64,000 nt of DNA from Kaistia algarum (GTDB lineage Bacteria > Pseudomonadota > Alphaproteobacteria > Rhizobiales > Kaistiaceae). Both the position numbers and the translations under genes were made by a program. Positions 8,882 through 17,605 of this stretch are shown one piece after another (positions within the stretch are counted from its first letter, which is position 1; the number at the start of each line of letters is the position of its first letter). Below the pieces are notes generated by a model. It did no database searches, had not been told where the DNA came from, and saw only the letters and a list, made by a program, of their open reading frames with translations. Where the stretch lies: positions 1 through 64,000 of the forward strand of contig NZ_JAPKNJ010000001.1 of assembly GCF_026343945.1 (NCBI RefSeq), given 5' to 3'.

Positions 8882-9522
8882 TGCGGGCGCTATACACATT
8901 CTTCCGGTCCTCGACCTCCTACCGCGTGCGCATAGCGCTCGCGGTAAAGGGGCTCGACTGGGAGCCGCGCTATGTGAGCCTGCCCAAGATGGAGCATCGC
9001 TCCGCCGATTATATGGGCGTCAACCCGCAGGGGCTGGTGCCGACCCTCGTCGACGGCGAGCATGTGATCGCGCAGAGCCTCACCATTCTCGAATATCTCG
9101 ATGAGATCTATCCCGAGCCGCCGATCGTGCCTCGGGATCCGGCTGAGCGTGCCTATGTGCGACGCCTCGCGCAGATCATCGGCTGCGACATGCATCCGCT
9201 GAACAATATCCGTGTGCTCAAATGGCTGAAGTCGCGCTGGGACTTCAGCGAAGACGACACCAATGAATGGTATCGGCACTGGGTCGACGAGGGCTTCCGC
9301 TCGTTCGAGGCTACCTTGGCCTTCGAAGGGAGGCACGGCATCTATTGCCTCGGCGATAGACTCAGCATCGCCGACATCTGCCTCGTGCCGCAGGTGGCCA
9401 ATGCCCGCCGCTTCAACTGCGACCTCTCGGCCTTTCCCATGACGATCGCGATCGCGGATCGCATTGCGGCGCTGCCGGCGGTGCAGGCCGTCGCGCCGCA
9501 GACGCAGGCCGACGCATTCTGA
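8881..9522 (+). CDS. Zeta-class glutathione S-transferase / maleylacetoacetate or maleylpyruvate isomerase
   Basis: A 213-residue GST-fold protein. The active-site motif SSTSYRVRIALAVKGL near residues 10-25 is the zeta-class serine motif. It is followed by the cis-proline block NPQGLVPTLVDG and ITILEYLDE-type helix (LTILEYLDEIYP). The C-terminal domain has MHPLNNIRVLKWL, typical of maleylacetoacetate and maleylpyruvate isomerases, which isomerise a cis double bond after aromatic ring cleavage with glutathione as cofactor. The start is the ATG whose A is the last base of the preceding stop. No ring-cleaving dioxygenase is in the window, so the exact substrate is open. Confidence 0.85.
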   Translation: MRALYTFFRSSTSYRVRIALAVKGLDWEPRYVSLPKMEHRSADYMGVNPQGLVPTLVDGEHVIAQSLTILEYLDEIYPEPPIVPRDPAERAYVRRLAQIIGCDMHPLNNIRVLKWLKSRWDFSEDDTNEWYRHWVDEGFRSFEATLAFEGRHGIYCLGDRLSIADICLVPQVANARRFNCDLSAFPMTIAIADRIAALPAVQAVAPQTQADAF

Positions 9523-9543
9523 GCGCCCTTCCGTCGCCTGACG

Positions 9544-10791
9544 TCAGGCGACGCGCTTCGCCTCCAGGCTCTGCTTGTCGTAACCGGCGACCTTCTTGTA
9601 GCTGTTGGTAATCGCCGCCAGTTCCTCGGCCGAGATGATTTCCTCGATCCGGTCGAAGGGCTTGTCGCCGCTGCGCAGATAGACCTCGCGCAGGATTGCG
9701 TCCGGCGGCGTCGTGCGGTTGGTGCGCACAACTTGCGCCGTGGCGGCGAGGCGTTTGTCCTCATAGAGCTTCAGCGCTGTTTCCGCGTCGGCATTCTCGG
9801 CGAGCGCATCGGCGAGCGCGCGCGCATCGAGGATCGCCTGGCCAGCACCGTTCGAGCCGCGCGGATACATCGGATGCGCGGCATCTCCCAGCAGCGTGAT
9901 CCGGCAGAAGCTCCAGCGGTCCAGCGGATCCTTGTCGACCATCGGATATTCGAGGATCGAATCCGCGGCGCGGATCATCGCCGGCACATCGAGGAAATCG
10001 AAATGCCAGTCGTCGAAATAGGAGATGAAGTCCTCGAGCCGCCCCTGCTTGTTCCAATCCTGGCGGTCGTGATCCGGCGTCTCGACCTCGGCCACCCAGT
10101 TGATCAGCTGGTCGCCATCTGAATCGATGTTGTTGCGGATCGGATAGATGACCATCTTGCCATGCGTCAGCCATCCGGCACGGACATAGCTTGCCCCCGT
10201 CAGATAGGGCTTCCAGCGCGTGACGCCGCGCCACATATTGACGCCGGAATAGATCGGGCCGCCATCGCCTGGATGGAGTTGCCGGCGGATCTGCGAATGA
10301 ATGCCGTCAGCCCCGATCACGGCGAGACCCTCGACCGTCTCGGTATCGTCATCGCGTCCGCCGATCGCAAAGACGGCGCTCGCCACGCCGTTGCCCTGAT
10401 CGACCCGGACGCAGCGGCGGCCAGTGATCACGCGGTCAGCGCCGGCCTCGGCGATGAAGGTGCGATAGAGGATCTGCTGCAGATCGCCGCGATGGATCTG
10501 GAACTGCGGCCATTCATAACCGGCGAATGTCCCGACCGGCTCCTTGTAGATGAACTGCCCGAAACGGTTGAAGAAGCAGGATTCCTGCGCCGTAACGGCG
10601 ACCGCAGCCAAGGCCTCCCGCAGCCCGAGTTCGCACAATTCCCGGCTCGCATGCGGCAGGACGCTGATGCCGACCCCGATCGGACGGATCTCGGAGGCGC
10701 TCTCATAGACCCGGGCCGAAATCCCCCGCCGATGCAACATCAAGGCAAGGGTGAGACCGCCGATTCCGGCGCCGACAATGATGACGTCCAT
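9544..10791 (-). CDS. Flavin-dependent aromatic hydroxylase (PhzS-like FAD monooxygenase)
   Basis: A 415-residue class-A flavoprotein monooxygenase. The FAD ADP-binding motif GAGIGGLTLALML is at residues 7-19, the NADPH/FAD DG motif GADGIHSQIRR is central, and the GD motif LLGDAAHPMYPRGSNGAGQA lies near residue 300. The family adds one oxygen atom to phenolic rings using NAD(P)H. The sequence resembles the PhzS/flavin-dependent oxidoreductase subgroup more than p-hydroxybenzoate hydroxylase. On its strand TTGACA lies upstream with a 17-base spacer to GTTACT. It is divergent from the atypical SDR and both share an operator copy. Substrate unknown. Confidence 0.88.
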   Translation of the reverse strand: MDVIIVGAGIGGLTLALMLHRRGISARVYESASEIRPIGVGISVLPHASRELCELGLREALAAVAVTAQESCFFNRFGQFIYKEPVGTFAGYEWPQFQIHRGDLQQILYRTFIAEAGADRVITGRRCVRVDQGNGVASAVFAIGGRDDDTETVEGLAVIGADGIHSQIRRQLHPGDGGPIYSGVNMWRGVTRWKPYLTGASYVRAGWLTHGKMVIYPIRNNIDSDGDQLINWVAEVETPDHDRQDWNKQGRLEDFISYFDDWHFDFLDVPAMIRAADSILEYPMVDKDPLDRWSFCRITLLGDAAHPMYPRGSNGAGQAILDARALADALAENADAETALKLYEDKRLAATAQVVRTNRTTPPDAILREVYLRSGDKPFDRIEEIISAEELAAITNSYKKVAGYDKQSLEAKRVA

Positions 10792-10856
10792 GACCTGCTC
10801 CTTCGCTCAGGAGGACAGTAACCGACCGGCCGGCGACCCTGTCAAGAAAAAGGGGG

Positions 10857-10867
10857 GTATACTGACG
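10857..10867 (+). promoter_or_regulatory. Putative MarR operator, copy 3 (hydroxylase/SDR divergent promoter)
   Basis: GTATACTGACG lies between the two divergent genes, upstream of the TTGACA promoter element of the hydroxylase. A second partial half, TTGTATCCC at 10873-10881, follows within 10 bases and may widen the site. Confidence 0.6.
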
Positions 10868-10933
10868 GAATTTTGTATCCCGTTTTGCTGATCTCGCGCT
10901 AGCATTGCCATATTCAACCCATCCAGAGGAGAA

Positions 10934-11704
10934 ATGCGCGTGCCCGAGGCCTTCGATCGTGTCGTGATCATCACCGGCGCCGCAAGCGGCATCGGCGCGG
11001 AGACCGCGAGGCGGCTGGCCGCGTCCCGAACGGCGCTGGTCCTCCACACACGCAAGAATGAGGCCGGGCTCGCTGCTGTCGCGGCAGCCTGCACCGAACT
11101 CGGGGCCGGCGTCGCGACCCATCTGGGTGATCTCGGCGACCCCGAGGTCCCACCCGGCCTCGTCGCCACGGCCCGTAGCCGCTTCGGGCGCGTCGACCAG
11201 ATCGTCTCGAATGCCGGACAGGCCAAGCGCTCGCGCTTTGGCGATCTGACGCCGGAAGAACTGGTCACTGCATTCGACACGATGCCCGTGGCGTTCCTTC
11301 GCCTCGTCAACGCCGCCCTGCCAGATCTGGAGACCTCGGCACAGGGCCGCGTCGTCGCCGTCAGCTCGTTCGTCGCTCACATCTTCGGCACGGCCGGGCT
11401 GCTCTTCCCGGCAACCTCGGCCGCCAAGGCGGCGCTCGAAGCGCTGGTCAAGGCGCTCGCCTGGCAATTGGCGCCGACGGGCGCCACGGCCAATGCCGTC
11501 GTTCCGGGCTTCACGCGCAAGCAGGGTGGCGGCCATCTCGCCGCGACGCCTGATTCGCTGAAGACGGCGGTCTCGGTCACGCCGACCGACCGCCTGACCG
11601 ACCCGTCCGATATCGCGGCGACGATCGCCTTCCTACTTTCCCCCGGCGCCCGGCAGATCACGGGCCAGACCCTCCACGTCAATGGCGGCCTCACCCTGCC
11701 CTGA
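10934..11704 (+). CDS. SDR-family protein lacking the catalytic tyrosine
   Basis: A 256-residue short-chain dehydrogenase/reductase fold. The NAD(P)-binding TGAASGIG is at residues 14-21, SNAG at 92-95, and the catalytic serine region VAVSS at 141-145. In the place of YxxxK the sequence has TSAAK, so T161 replaces the catalytic tyrosine while K165 is kept. The enzyme may be inactive as a dehydrogenase, bind cofactor only, or use another chemistry. The start is uncertain: AGGAG is only 2-3 bases from the ATG at 10934 but 8 from an in-frame GTG at 10940, which may be the real start. It is divergent from the flavin hydroxylase. Confidence 0.85.
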   Translation: MRVPEAFDRVVIITGAASGIGAETARRLAASRTALVLHTRKNEAGLAAVAAACTELGAGVATHLGDLGDPEVPPGLVATARSRFGRVDQIVSNAGQAKRSRFGDLTPEELVTAFDTMPVAFLRLVNAALPDLETSAQGRVVAVSSFVAHIFGTAGLLFPATSAAKAALEALVKALAWQLAPTGATANAVVPGFTRKQGGGHLAATPDSLKTAVSVTPTDRLTDPSDIAATIAFLLSPGARQITGQTLHVNGGLTLP

Positions 11705-11707
11705 CGG

Positions 11708-12988
11708 TCAGCCGCCGAAACGTCGTGGACTGAAGCCTTCGATATCGATCGGCGGCGGCGAGCCGGCGATCAGATCGGCGACGATGCGGCCCGTGAAGGG
11801 GCCGTTGGCGAATCCGATATGGCCGTGACCGAAGGCGAAGATCAGGCCGGGGTGGCGGCTGGACCGGCCGATGATCGGCCGGCCATCGGGCGTCGAGGGC
11901 CTGCTGCCCATCCACGGCTCCGGCTCGATCGGGTCCGACAACGCAATCGTGCGACGGGCGTCGGCCGTCACCCGCTCGATCTGGCGGTGATCGGGCGGGT
12001 CGTCGGGCAAGGCCAGTTCGACCCCGGTCAGCAGCCGAACCGCCCCCGCCATCGGCGACAACACATAGCCGCCTGCGGCATCGTGGATCGGCCGGTTCAG
12101 CGAGGCCCCATCGGCCAGCGCAAAATGACGGTGATAACCGCGCTCGGCGGCGAGCGGGAAGCGATAGCCGAGTGGCCGAGCCAAGTCGGCCGCCCTTGCG
12201 CCAGCCGCCAACACGACGAAGCGGGCACGGACCGTCGTGCCGGCGCCATGGACCGAAAGGGCGCCCTCGCCTGCCTCAATGCGCTGGACCGGCTCCGTCA
12301 CGAACCGGCCGCCACGCTCGGCAACGGCGCGGGCATAGAAATCGACCAATTCACCTGGGCTTTCGACCGAGCCACTATCGGCAAAGAACAGCCCATGACT
12401 GAAGCGCCGCGCGAGGCCCGGCTCCAACTGCCGGATCTCCTCCGCGGAAAGGACGTCCGCCCGCACATGGTGCTCGGCGAGGACCGAGCGCTCCAGCGCC
12501 GAGGCGTCGAGCGAGGCCCTGTCGCGGTAGAGCCGCAGCCAGCCATTGGCGCGGATGAGATGGCGGGCGCCGACCCGGCCGGCGAGTTCGGCATGGCTCT
12601 CGAAGGCCCGCGCGACCAGCGAATCAAGGAGATGGGCGCTCTCGCGCCAATGCGCCTCGTCGGCCGCCGCGATGAAGCGCCGGACCCAGGGGAGAAGACG
12701 GGGCAGCGAACCAAACCGCAAACGCACCGCGACATCGCGGCCAAGGCCGTACCGAGCGAGGCGTCGGCGGATTCCCGGACCCGCCACCGGAAAGATCGAA
12801 TTGCGGCTCAGGACGCCGGCATTGCCAAAAGAGGCCCGGCCGCGCGGGTCGCCTGGATCGAAGACCACGACGCGAAAGCCGCGGTCCTGCAGATGCAGCG
12901 CCGAGGCGAGCCCGACAATGCCGGCCCCGACGATGACGACGTCGCCATCCTGACTGCCACCCAGCGCTTCCACGGAAACGAACCCCAT
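11708..12988 (-). CDS. D-amino-acid dehydrogenase-like FAD oxidoreductase (DAO family)
   Basis: A 426-residue flavoprotein. The FAD motif DVVIVGAGIVGLASALHL begins near residue 15, followed by VFDPGDPRGRASFGNAGVLS, which is typical of DadA-type enzymes. The C-terminal part has TPDGRPIIGRS and FGHGHIGFANGP, the second flavin-contact region of the DAO fold. DadA oxidises D-amino acids to 2-oxo acids and passes electrons to the respiratory chain. The ATG at 12988 is preferred; the frame extends to 13057, into the terminator of the tRNA gene. It is convergent with the SDR, 3 bases apart. It may work on an imported amino acid of the cluster; substrate unknown. Confidence 0.88.
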   Translation of the reverse strand: MGFVSVEALGGSQDGDVVIVGAGIVGLASALHLQDRGFRVVVFDPGDPRGRASFGNAGVLSRNSIFPVAGPGIRRRLARYGLGRDVAVRLRFGSLPRLLPWVRRFIAAADEAHWRESAHLLDSLVARAFESHAELAGRVGARHLIRANGWLRLYRDRASLDASALERSVLAEHHVRADVLSAEEIRQLEPGLARRFSHGLFFADSGSVESPGELVDFYARAVAERGGRFVTEPVQRIEAGEGALSVHGAGTTVRARFVVLAAGARAADLARPLGYRFPLAAERGYHRHFALADGASLNRPIHDAAGGYVLSPMAGAVRLLTGVELALPDDPPDHRQIERVTADARRTIALSDPIEPEPWMGSRPSTPDGRPIIGRSSRHPGLIFAFGHGHIGFANGPFTGRIVADLIAGSPPPIDIEGFSPRRFGG

Positions 12989-13063
12989 TGCTGCGTCGCC
13001 GCACCAGCCACCGACGATGTGGGGGCTCGGGCTACGGGCAATCCTCGCACGACCCACAAAAAG

Positions 13064-13102
13064 AAAAACCCCCGCAAAGGCCGAAGCCTTGCGAGGGTTT
13101 TT
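13064..13102 (-). terminator. Rho-independent terminator of the tRNA-fMet gene
   Basis: On the minus strand, downstream of the tRNA, an imperfect GC-rich stem (ACCCTCGCAAGGC pairing with GCCTTTGCGGGGGT, loop TTCG) is followed by TTTTTCTTTTT. A run of T on the other strand makes it potentially bidirectional. Confidence 0.85.
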
Positions 13103-13179
13103 TGGTTGCGGGGACAGGATTTGAACCTGTGACCTTCAGGTTATGAGCCTGACGAGCTGCCGGGCTGCTCCACCCCGCG
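13103..13179 (-). tRNA. Initiator tRNA, tRNA-fMet (anticodon CAT)
   Basis: A 77-base tRNA with encoded CCA. The acceptor stem CGCGGGG pairs with CCCCGCA, leaving the C1:A72 mismatch that marks initiator tRNAs. The anticodon loop is CTCATAA. The anticodon stem is TCAGG/CCTGA, so the third of the usual G:C pairs is A29:U41, a variant described for rhizobia. The T loop is TTCAAAT. The terminator follows directly. Confidence 0.97.
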
Positions 13180-13393
13180 GCAAGCGCGATGTCGTCGTCG
13201 CGCAGTGGTGATATAGAGGCCCGACCCCGGTTTGAGAAGCCCTAAAGGAGAGATTTTCATTTCATCCACAGGGCGTCGCGCGATTAGCCGGTAAAAGAAT
13301 GCCGCCAGGCGGATCGCGCGCGACCGTCATGCTGTCTCGCCGGTCGTCTCGGCGCTGGATGAAGGGGGAGCCGGAAACTGCCGGCTCCGCCTC

Positions 13394-15175
13394 TCAGTTC
13401 GGCAGGTTCAGGCGGATATGCAGTTCACGCAGTTGCTTCACCGTCGCGTCGCTCGGTGCGCCCATCAGGAGGTCCTGTGCCTGCTGGTTCATCGGGAACA
13501 GCGTGATTTCGCGCAGATTTTCCGCCCCGCAGAGCAGCATCACGACGCGGTCGACGCCGGCCGCCATGCCGCCATGCGGCGGCGCGCCATATTGGAAGGC
13601 GCGATAGAGGCCGCCGAACTTCTCCTCGACCTCTTCCTTGGAGCGGCCGACCAACTCGAATGCCTTGACCATGGTCTCGGGCAACTGGTTGCGGATCGAG
13701 CCGGAGGCGATTTCGAAGCCGTTGCAGACGGCGTCATACTGGAACGCCTTGATCGTCAGCGGATCCTGATGCTCCAGCGCCTCGATGCCGCCCTGCGGCA
13801 TGGAGAAGGGATTATGGGCGAAATCGAGCGTCTTCGTCTCCTCGTCCCATTCATAGAACGGGAAATCGACGATCCAACACAGCTCGAAGCGCTCGGTATC
13901 GACGAGGTTCAGATCGGTGCCGACGCGCGTCCTCGCCTCGCCGGCGAATTTGTAGAACTTCTTCGGATCGCCGGCGACGAAGAAGACGGCGTCGCCCTCG
14001 CCAAGACCGAGTTGGGTCCGGATCGCATCCGTGCGCTCTTCGCCGATGTTCTTGGCGACCGGGCCGGCGCCTTCGAGCACGTCGTTCTCGGAACGCCAGA
14101 AAATATAGCCGAGCCCCGGCTGGCCTTGCTGCTGCGCCCAGCTATTCATGCGGTCGCAGAAGGCGCGCGAACCGCCGCCCTTGGCCGGGATAGCCCAGAC
14201 TTCGGCCTTCGGATCGGCCTCGATCATGCGCGCGAACACCTTGAAGCCCGAGCCGGCGAAATGGGTCGTAACCGCCTGCATTTCGATCGGGTTGCGCAGG
14301 TCCGGCTTGTCGGAGCCATAGGTGCGGATCGCGGTATCATAGGGGATGCGGCGAAATTTCTGCGTCACCGGCTTGCCGTTCGCGAATTCCTCGAAGATGC
14401 CGCGCAGGACCGGCTCCATCGTGTCCCAGACGTCTTCCTGGGTGACGAAGCTCATTTCGAGATCTAGCTGGTAGAATTCGCCTGGCAGGCGATCGGCGCG
14501 CGGATCCTCGTCGCGGAAGCAGGGCGCGATCTGGAAATAGCGGTCGAAGCCGGCCACCATCAACAGCTGCTTGAACTGCTGGGGCGCCTGCGGCAGCGCG
14601 TAGAACTTGCCGGGGTGGATGCGGCTCGGGACCAGGAAGTCGCGTGCGCCTTCCGGCGAGGAGGCCGTCAGGATCGGCGTCGTATATTCGGTGAAGCCGA
14701 TATCTTCCATGCGCTCGCGCATCGAGCGGATGATCTTGGTGCGCTTGACGATATTGGCGTGCAGGCTCTCGCGGCGCAGATCGAGGAAGCGATATTTGAG
14801 GCGCACATCCTCGGGATAATCCGGCTCGCCGAAGACCGGCAGCGGGAGCTCCCGCGCGGCACCCAGCACCTCGATTCCCTCGGCGAAGAGTTCGATCGCG
14901 CCGGTGGCGAGGTTGGCGTTGATTGTCTCGGGCGTGCGCTTCTTCACGACGCCGTCGACCTTGATGCACCATTCGGAGCGCAGCAGTTCCGCCGAACGGA
15001 AGGCCGGCGAATCGGGGTCGGCGACGACCTGCGTCATGCCGTAATGGTCACGCAGATCGACGAAGAGCAGGCCGCCATGATCTCGGACGCGATGCACCCA
15101 TCCTGACAGGCGGACGGTCTCGCCCGCATTGGTCTCGCGGAGAGCTCCGCAGGTGTGCGTCCGGTAGCGATGCAT
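13394..15175 (-). CDS. aspS: Aspartyl-tRNA synthetase
   Basis: A 593-residue class II synthetase that charges tRNA with aspartate. It has the N-terminal OB-fold anticodon domain ([25 protein letters not shown]), motif 2 ([24 protein letters not shown], in part), the bacterial GAD insertion, and motif 3 ([16 protein letters not shown]). The start is the ATG at 15175 (MHRYRTH); the longer frame to 15268 is not typical. Whether it is the discriminating or the tRNA-Asn-charging type cannot be settled by eye. It stands alone, with neighbours typical of rhizobial genomes on both sides. Confidence 0.97.
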   Translation of the reverse strand: MHRYRTHTCGALRETNAGETVRLSGWVHRVRDHGGLLFVDLRDHYGMTQVVADPDSPAFRSAELLRSEWCIKVDGVVKKRTPETINANLATGAIELFAEGIEVLGAARELPLPVFGEPDYPEDVRLKYRFLDLRRESLHANIVKRTKIIRSMRERMEDIGFTEYTTPILTASSPEGARDFLVPSRIHPGKFYALPQAPQQFKQLLMVAGFDRYFQIAPCFRDEDPRADRLPGEFYQLDLEMSFVTQEDVWDTMEPVLRGIFEEFANGKPVTQKFRRIPYDTAIRTYGSDKPDLRNPIEMQAVTTHFAGSGFKVFARMIEADPKAEVWAIPAKGGGSRAFCDRMNSWAQQQGQPGLGYIFWRSENDVLEGAGPVAKNIGEERTDAIRTQLGLGEGDAVFFVAGDPKKFYKFAGEARTRVGTDLNLVDTERFELCWIVDFPFYEWDEETKTLDFAHNPFSMPQGGIEALEHQDPLTIKAFQYDAVCNGFEIASGSIRNQLPETMVKAFELVGRSKEEVEEKFGGLYRAFQYGAPPHGGMAAGVDRVVMLLCGAENLREITLFPMNQQAQDLLMGAPSDATVKQLRELHIRLNLPN

Positions 15176-15407
15176 GGTCTTAAATCCGCGGAATAGGCTT
15201 GTTTCGGCCGCGGCGAAGGGCTTCGTCGCGCGCGGAGAAGCGCATGCACGGCTTTTCTTGTCAAGCAACGGTCGCGGTCATGCCACCCGTTGCGATCGAC
15301 AGCCGAACGATACGCGTTCCACCTTTCCGGGCTTGCCTGGAGAATGGGTTTGGCCAGACGATAGCGTCGATCCATCCATCGCAGGACACCGGGATTCGGG
15401 GGAAGTC

Positions 15408-16913
15408 ATGTCTGGTTTCAAGAAGCTCAGCCGCCGGGGGCTGTTGGTCGGGGGTGCCGCCCTGGCGAGCGCCAGCGTGATCCGCCCGACCTTCGCGGAG
15501 GACGAAGGATCGGCCGCGTCGGCGCCCTTGGGGCCACCGCCGGACCGTTGGGAGAGCTTGCGCCGCGTCACCAAGGGGGCGCTGCTTCGACCAGGCGACG
15601 CAGACTACAGTCAGGCGGCTCTGCCCAACAATCTGCGCTTCCGCCACATCCGCCCCGAAGCCATCGCGCCCTGCTCCTCGGCGCAGATGGTCGCCGACGT
15701 GCTGAGCTGGTGCCGCGACTACGACATGCCGTTCGTGGTCCGCGGCGGCGGCCACTCCTATTCCGGGTTCTCGACCAGCCATGGCCTCGTGATCGACATG
15801 TCGCCGATGCGGGCCATACAATATGATCCTCGAAGCGGTCTGGTGCGCGTCGAGGCCGGTGCGACGAACCGGGAGCTCTTCGCCGCGCAGCGCCAGGTCG
15901 GCCGGATTGTCACGCATGGCCGCTGTCCGACAGTCGGAATCGCCGGATTCCTGTTGGGCGGCGGCGTCGGGTTCAATATGCGTCGGTTCGGTGTCTGCAG
16001 CGATCTGATGACCGAGGCGGAGATCGTCACCGCAGACGGCGCCCTTCGACGCCTCTCGGCGGAGCAGGACGCCGATCTGTTCTGGGCGGTGCGTGGCGGC
16101 GGCGGCGGAAATTTCGGGGTCAGCACGTCGTTCACTCTCCGCACACAGCCGGTCGACGAACAATTGACCGCCTTCCGTATGGTCTGGCGAGACAAGACGC
16201 TGGAGGTAGCGAAGGCACTGTTCCACGCGGCGGAGATGGCCCCGAACGGGTTTGCCTCGCGGATATCCCTCGGCGGCGTGACGCCAGCTCAATCGGGCAA
16301 GGGCCGGCAGGTTTCGGTGACGATGATCGGCCAGTTCATCGGCGACCGTGACGGGCTGATGGCGATTCTGAAGCCCGTGCTCGATGCCGGCCCCCCGGAC
16401 TTCAGTGACATCCGGGAGGGCGGCTATTGGGAGGCGCAGGAGTTCCTGATGGAGCCGGGAGCGCCGGCCTGGTTCCGCGAGCGCTCGACTTTCCTGCCGG
16501 CATCACCAGACGACGCCTTCCTGGAAGCGGCCTTCGACCGGCTGCGCCATTGGCCGGGCACCGGCGCGCACGGCGATTTGTTCTTCTTCCAGACGGGCGG
16601 GCGGATCAATGAGATCGCTCCCGACGAGACCGCCTTTGTCCATCGCTCCAGTCACTGGCTCGCCGTGGTGGGGGCCAACTGGAGCGAGGATGACAATGCG
16701 AGGCCGGATATCACCCGGCGTGCCGTGGCTTGGCAGGACGATTTCTACGCGATGGTCGGTGAGTATGGCGGACAGGGAGCGTTCCAGAACTTCGCGGACG
16801 CCTCGCTGGTCGACTGGCGCACGCGCTATTTCGGCGCCAATCTCGACCGGTTGATGGCGATCAAGGCGGCTGTCGACCCGACCAATCTCTTCCGCCATCC
16901 GCAATCGCTCTGA
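15408..16913 (+). CDS. Tat-exported FAD-linked oxidase, berberine-bridge-enzyme type
   Basis: A 501-residue secreted flavoprotein. The N-terminus LSRRGLLVGGAALASA is a twin-arginine signal, with likely cleavage after TFA near residue 30. The FAD_binding_4 domain has VRGGGHSYSGFS with H116 and GRCPTVGIAGFLLGGG with C173, which fits bicovalent (His and Cys) FAD attachment. The C-terminal BBE segment is RYFGANLDRLMAIKAAVDPTNLF. The family oxidises sugars, aldonates or alkaloid-like alcohols to lactones or ketones with release of hydrogen peroxide. A purine-rich site (GGGGGAAG) precedes the ATG at 15408. Substrate unknown. Confidence 0.9.
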   Translation: MSGFKKLSRRGLLVGGAALASASVIRPTFAEDEGSAASAPLGPPPDRWESLRRVTKGALLRPGDADYSQAALPNNLRFRHIRPEAIAPCSSAQMVADVLSWCRDYDMPFVVRGGGHSYSGFSTSHGLVIDMSPMRAIQYDPRSGLVRVEAGATNRELFAAQRQVGRIVTHGRCPTVGIAGFLLGGGVGFNMRRFGVCSDLMTEAEIVTADGALRRLSAEQDADLFWAVRGGGGGNFGVSTSFTLRTQPVDEQLTAFRMVWRDKTLEVAKALFHAAEMAPNGFASRISLGGVTPAQSGKGRQVSVTMIGQFIGDRDGLMAILKPVLDAGPPDFSDIREGGYWEAQEFLMEPGAPAWFRERSTFLPASPDDAFLEAAFDRLRHWPGTGAHGDLFFFQTGGRINEIAPDETAFVHRSSHWLAVVGANWSEDDNARPDITRRAVAWQDDFYAMVGEYGGQGAFQNFADASLVDWRTRYFGANLDRLMAIKAAVDPTNLFRHPQSL

Positions 16914-16918
16914 AGGCC

Positions 16919-17605
16919 TCAGGCGAGCGCGAGAGCCCCTGTCGCGGGCTGGCCCGAATCGGCGGCGACCTTGCCGGCGAGATCGGCGTTCAGCAGCGAA
17001 CCAAGCGCGATACCGATCGCGGGACGCTTCTCGACCAGTGCCATCAGCGCCTTCCTATCCCACGCGACGAAGCGTGAACCGGACGAAACGGTCACGCTCG
17101 CCGAAGCCGCGGTCCCGCGCAGGAAGGCGACCTCGCCGATGAACGTGCCGGCGGCAACCGGAAACACGGAATGGGCCTTGGCAACGCGGACATCGCCCGA
17201 GAGCACATAATAGAGCCGCTCGACCGGGGCGCCCCTGACCGTGAGGTTCTCGACCTCCCCCGCTTCTCGCCAGTTCGCGAGGCGCATCAGGCGGCGATAC
17301 TCGCCGGGCGTGAAGATGCCGAAGGTACGGAACAGTCCGACTTCGTCTTCCGAGAGACCGAACATGGTCCGGTCGAGCACGAGCAAGCCGATCATGGCGC
17401 CGTTCACGACGAACATGACGATGCTCCAGAACACCGGACCCCAGAGGACCTCCGGCGGGACGACGAAGAAATAGACGGCGTTGAGCAGCGTGCCGGCCAG
17501 GAGAAAGGCGCGCAGCAGCAACTGGCTCTTGAAGAACATGGCGGCGACGGAAAGCAGCGCCGCGACGTGGACGAGGCTGTTCGCCACGAGGTCGAAGGTA
17601 GACAT
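16919..17605 (-). CDS. Popeye-like membrane protein with a cyclic-nucleotide-binding domain
   Basis: A 228-residue protein with three N-terminal membrane helices (about residues 5-20, 24-50 and 55-75) and a cytoplasmic cyclic-nucleotide-binding-like beta barrel from about residue 110 to 215 (VERLYYVLSGDVRVAKAHSVFPVAAGTFIGEVAFL, in part). The linker FGLSEDEVGLFRTFGIFTPGEYRRLM resembles the Popeye domain of animal POPDC proteins, whose bacterial relatives bind cAMP or are uncharacterised. The start is the ATG at 17605 (MSTFDLV). It is convergent with the FAD oxidase gene, 5 bases apart. Assignment to the Popeye group is by eye; a generic Crp-like sensor fused to helices is the alternative. Confidence 0.7.
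   Translation of the reverse strand: MSTFDLVANSLVHVAALLSVAAMFFKSQLLLRAFLLAGTLLNAVYFFVVPPEVLWGPVFWSIVMFVVNGAMIGLLVLDRTMFGLSEDEVGLFRTFGIFTPGEYRRLMRLANWREAGEVENLTVRGAPVERLYYVLSGDVRVAKAHSVFPVAAGTFIGEVAFLRGTAASASVTVSSGSRFVAWDRKALMALVEKRPAIGIALGSLLNADLAGKVAADSGQPATGALALA

Noticed and set aside
10703..11536. A 277-codon minus-strand frame opposite the SDR gene
   Set aside because: It overlaps a clear SDR on the other strand and the divergent promoter, and has no motif of its own.
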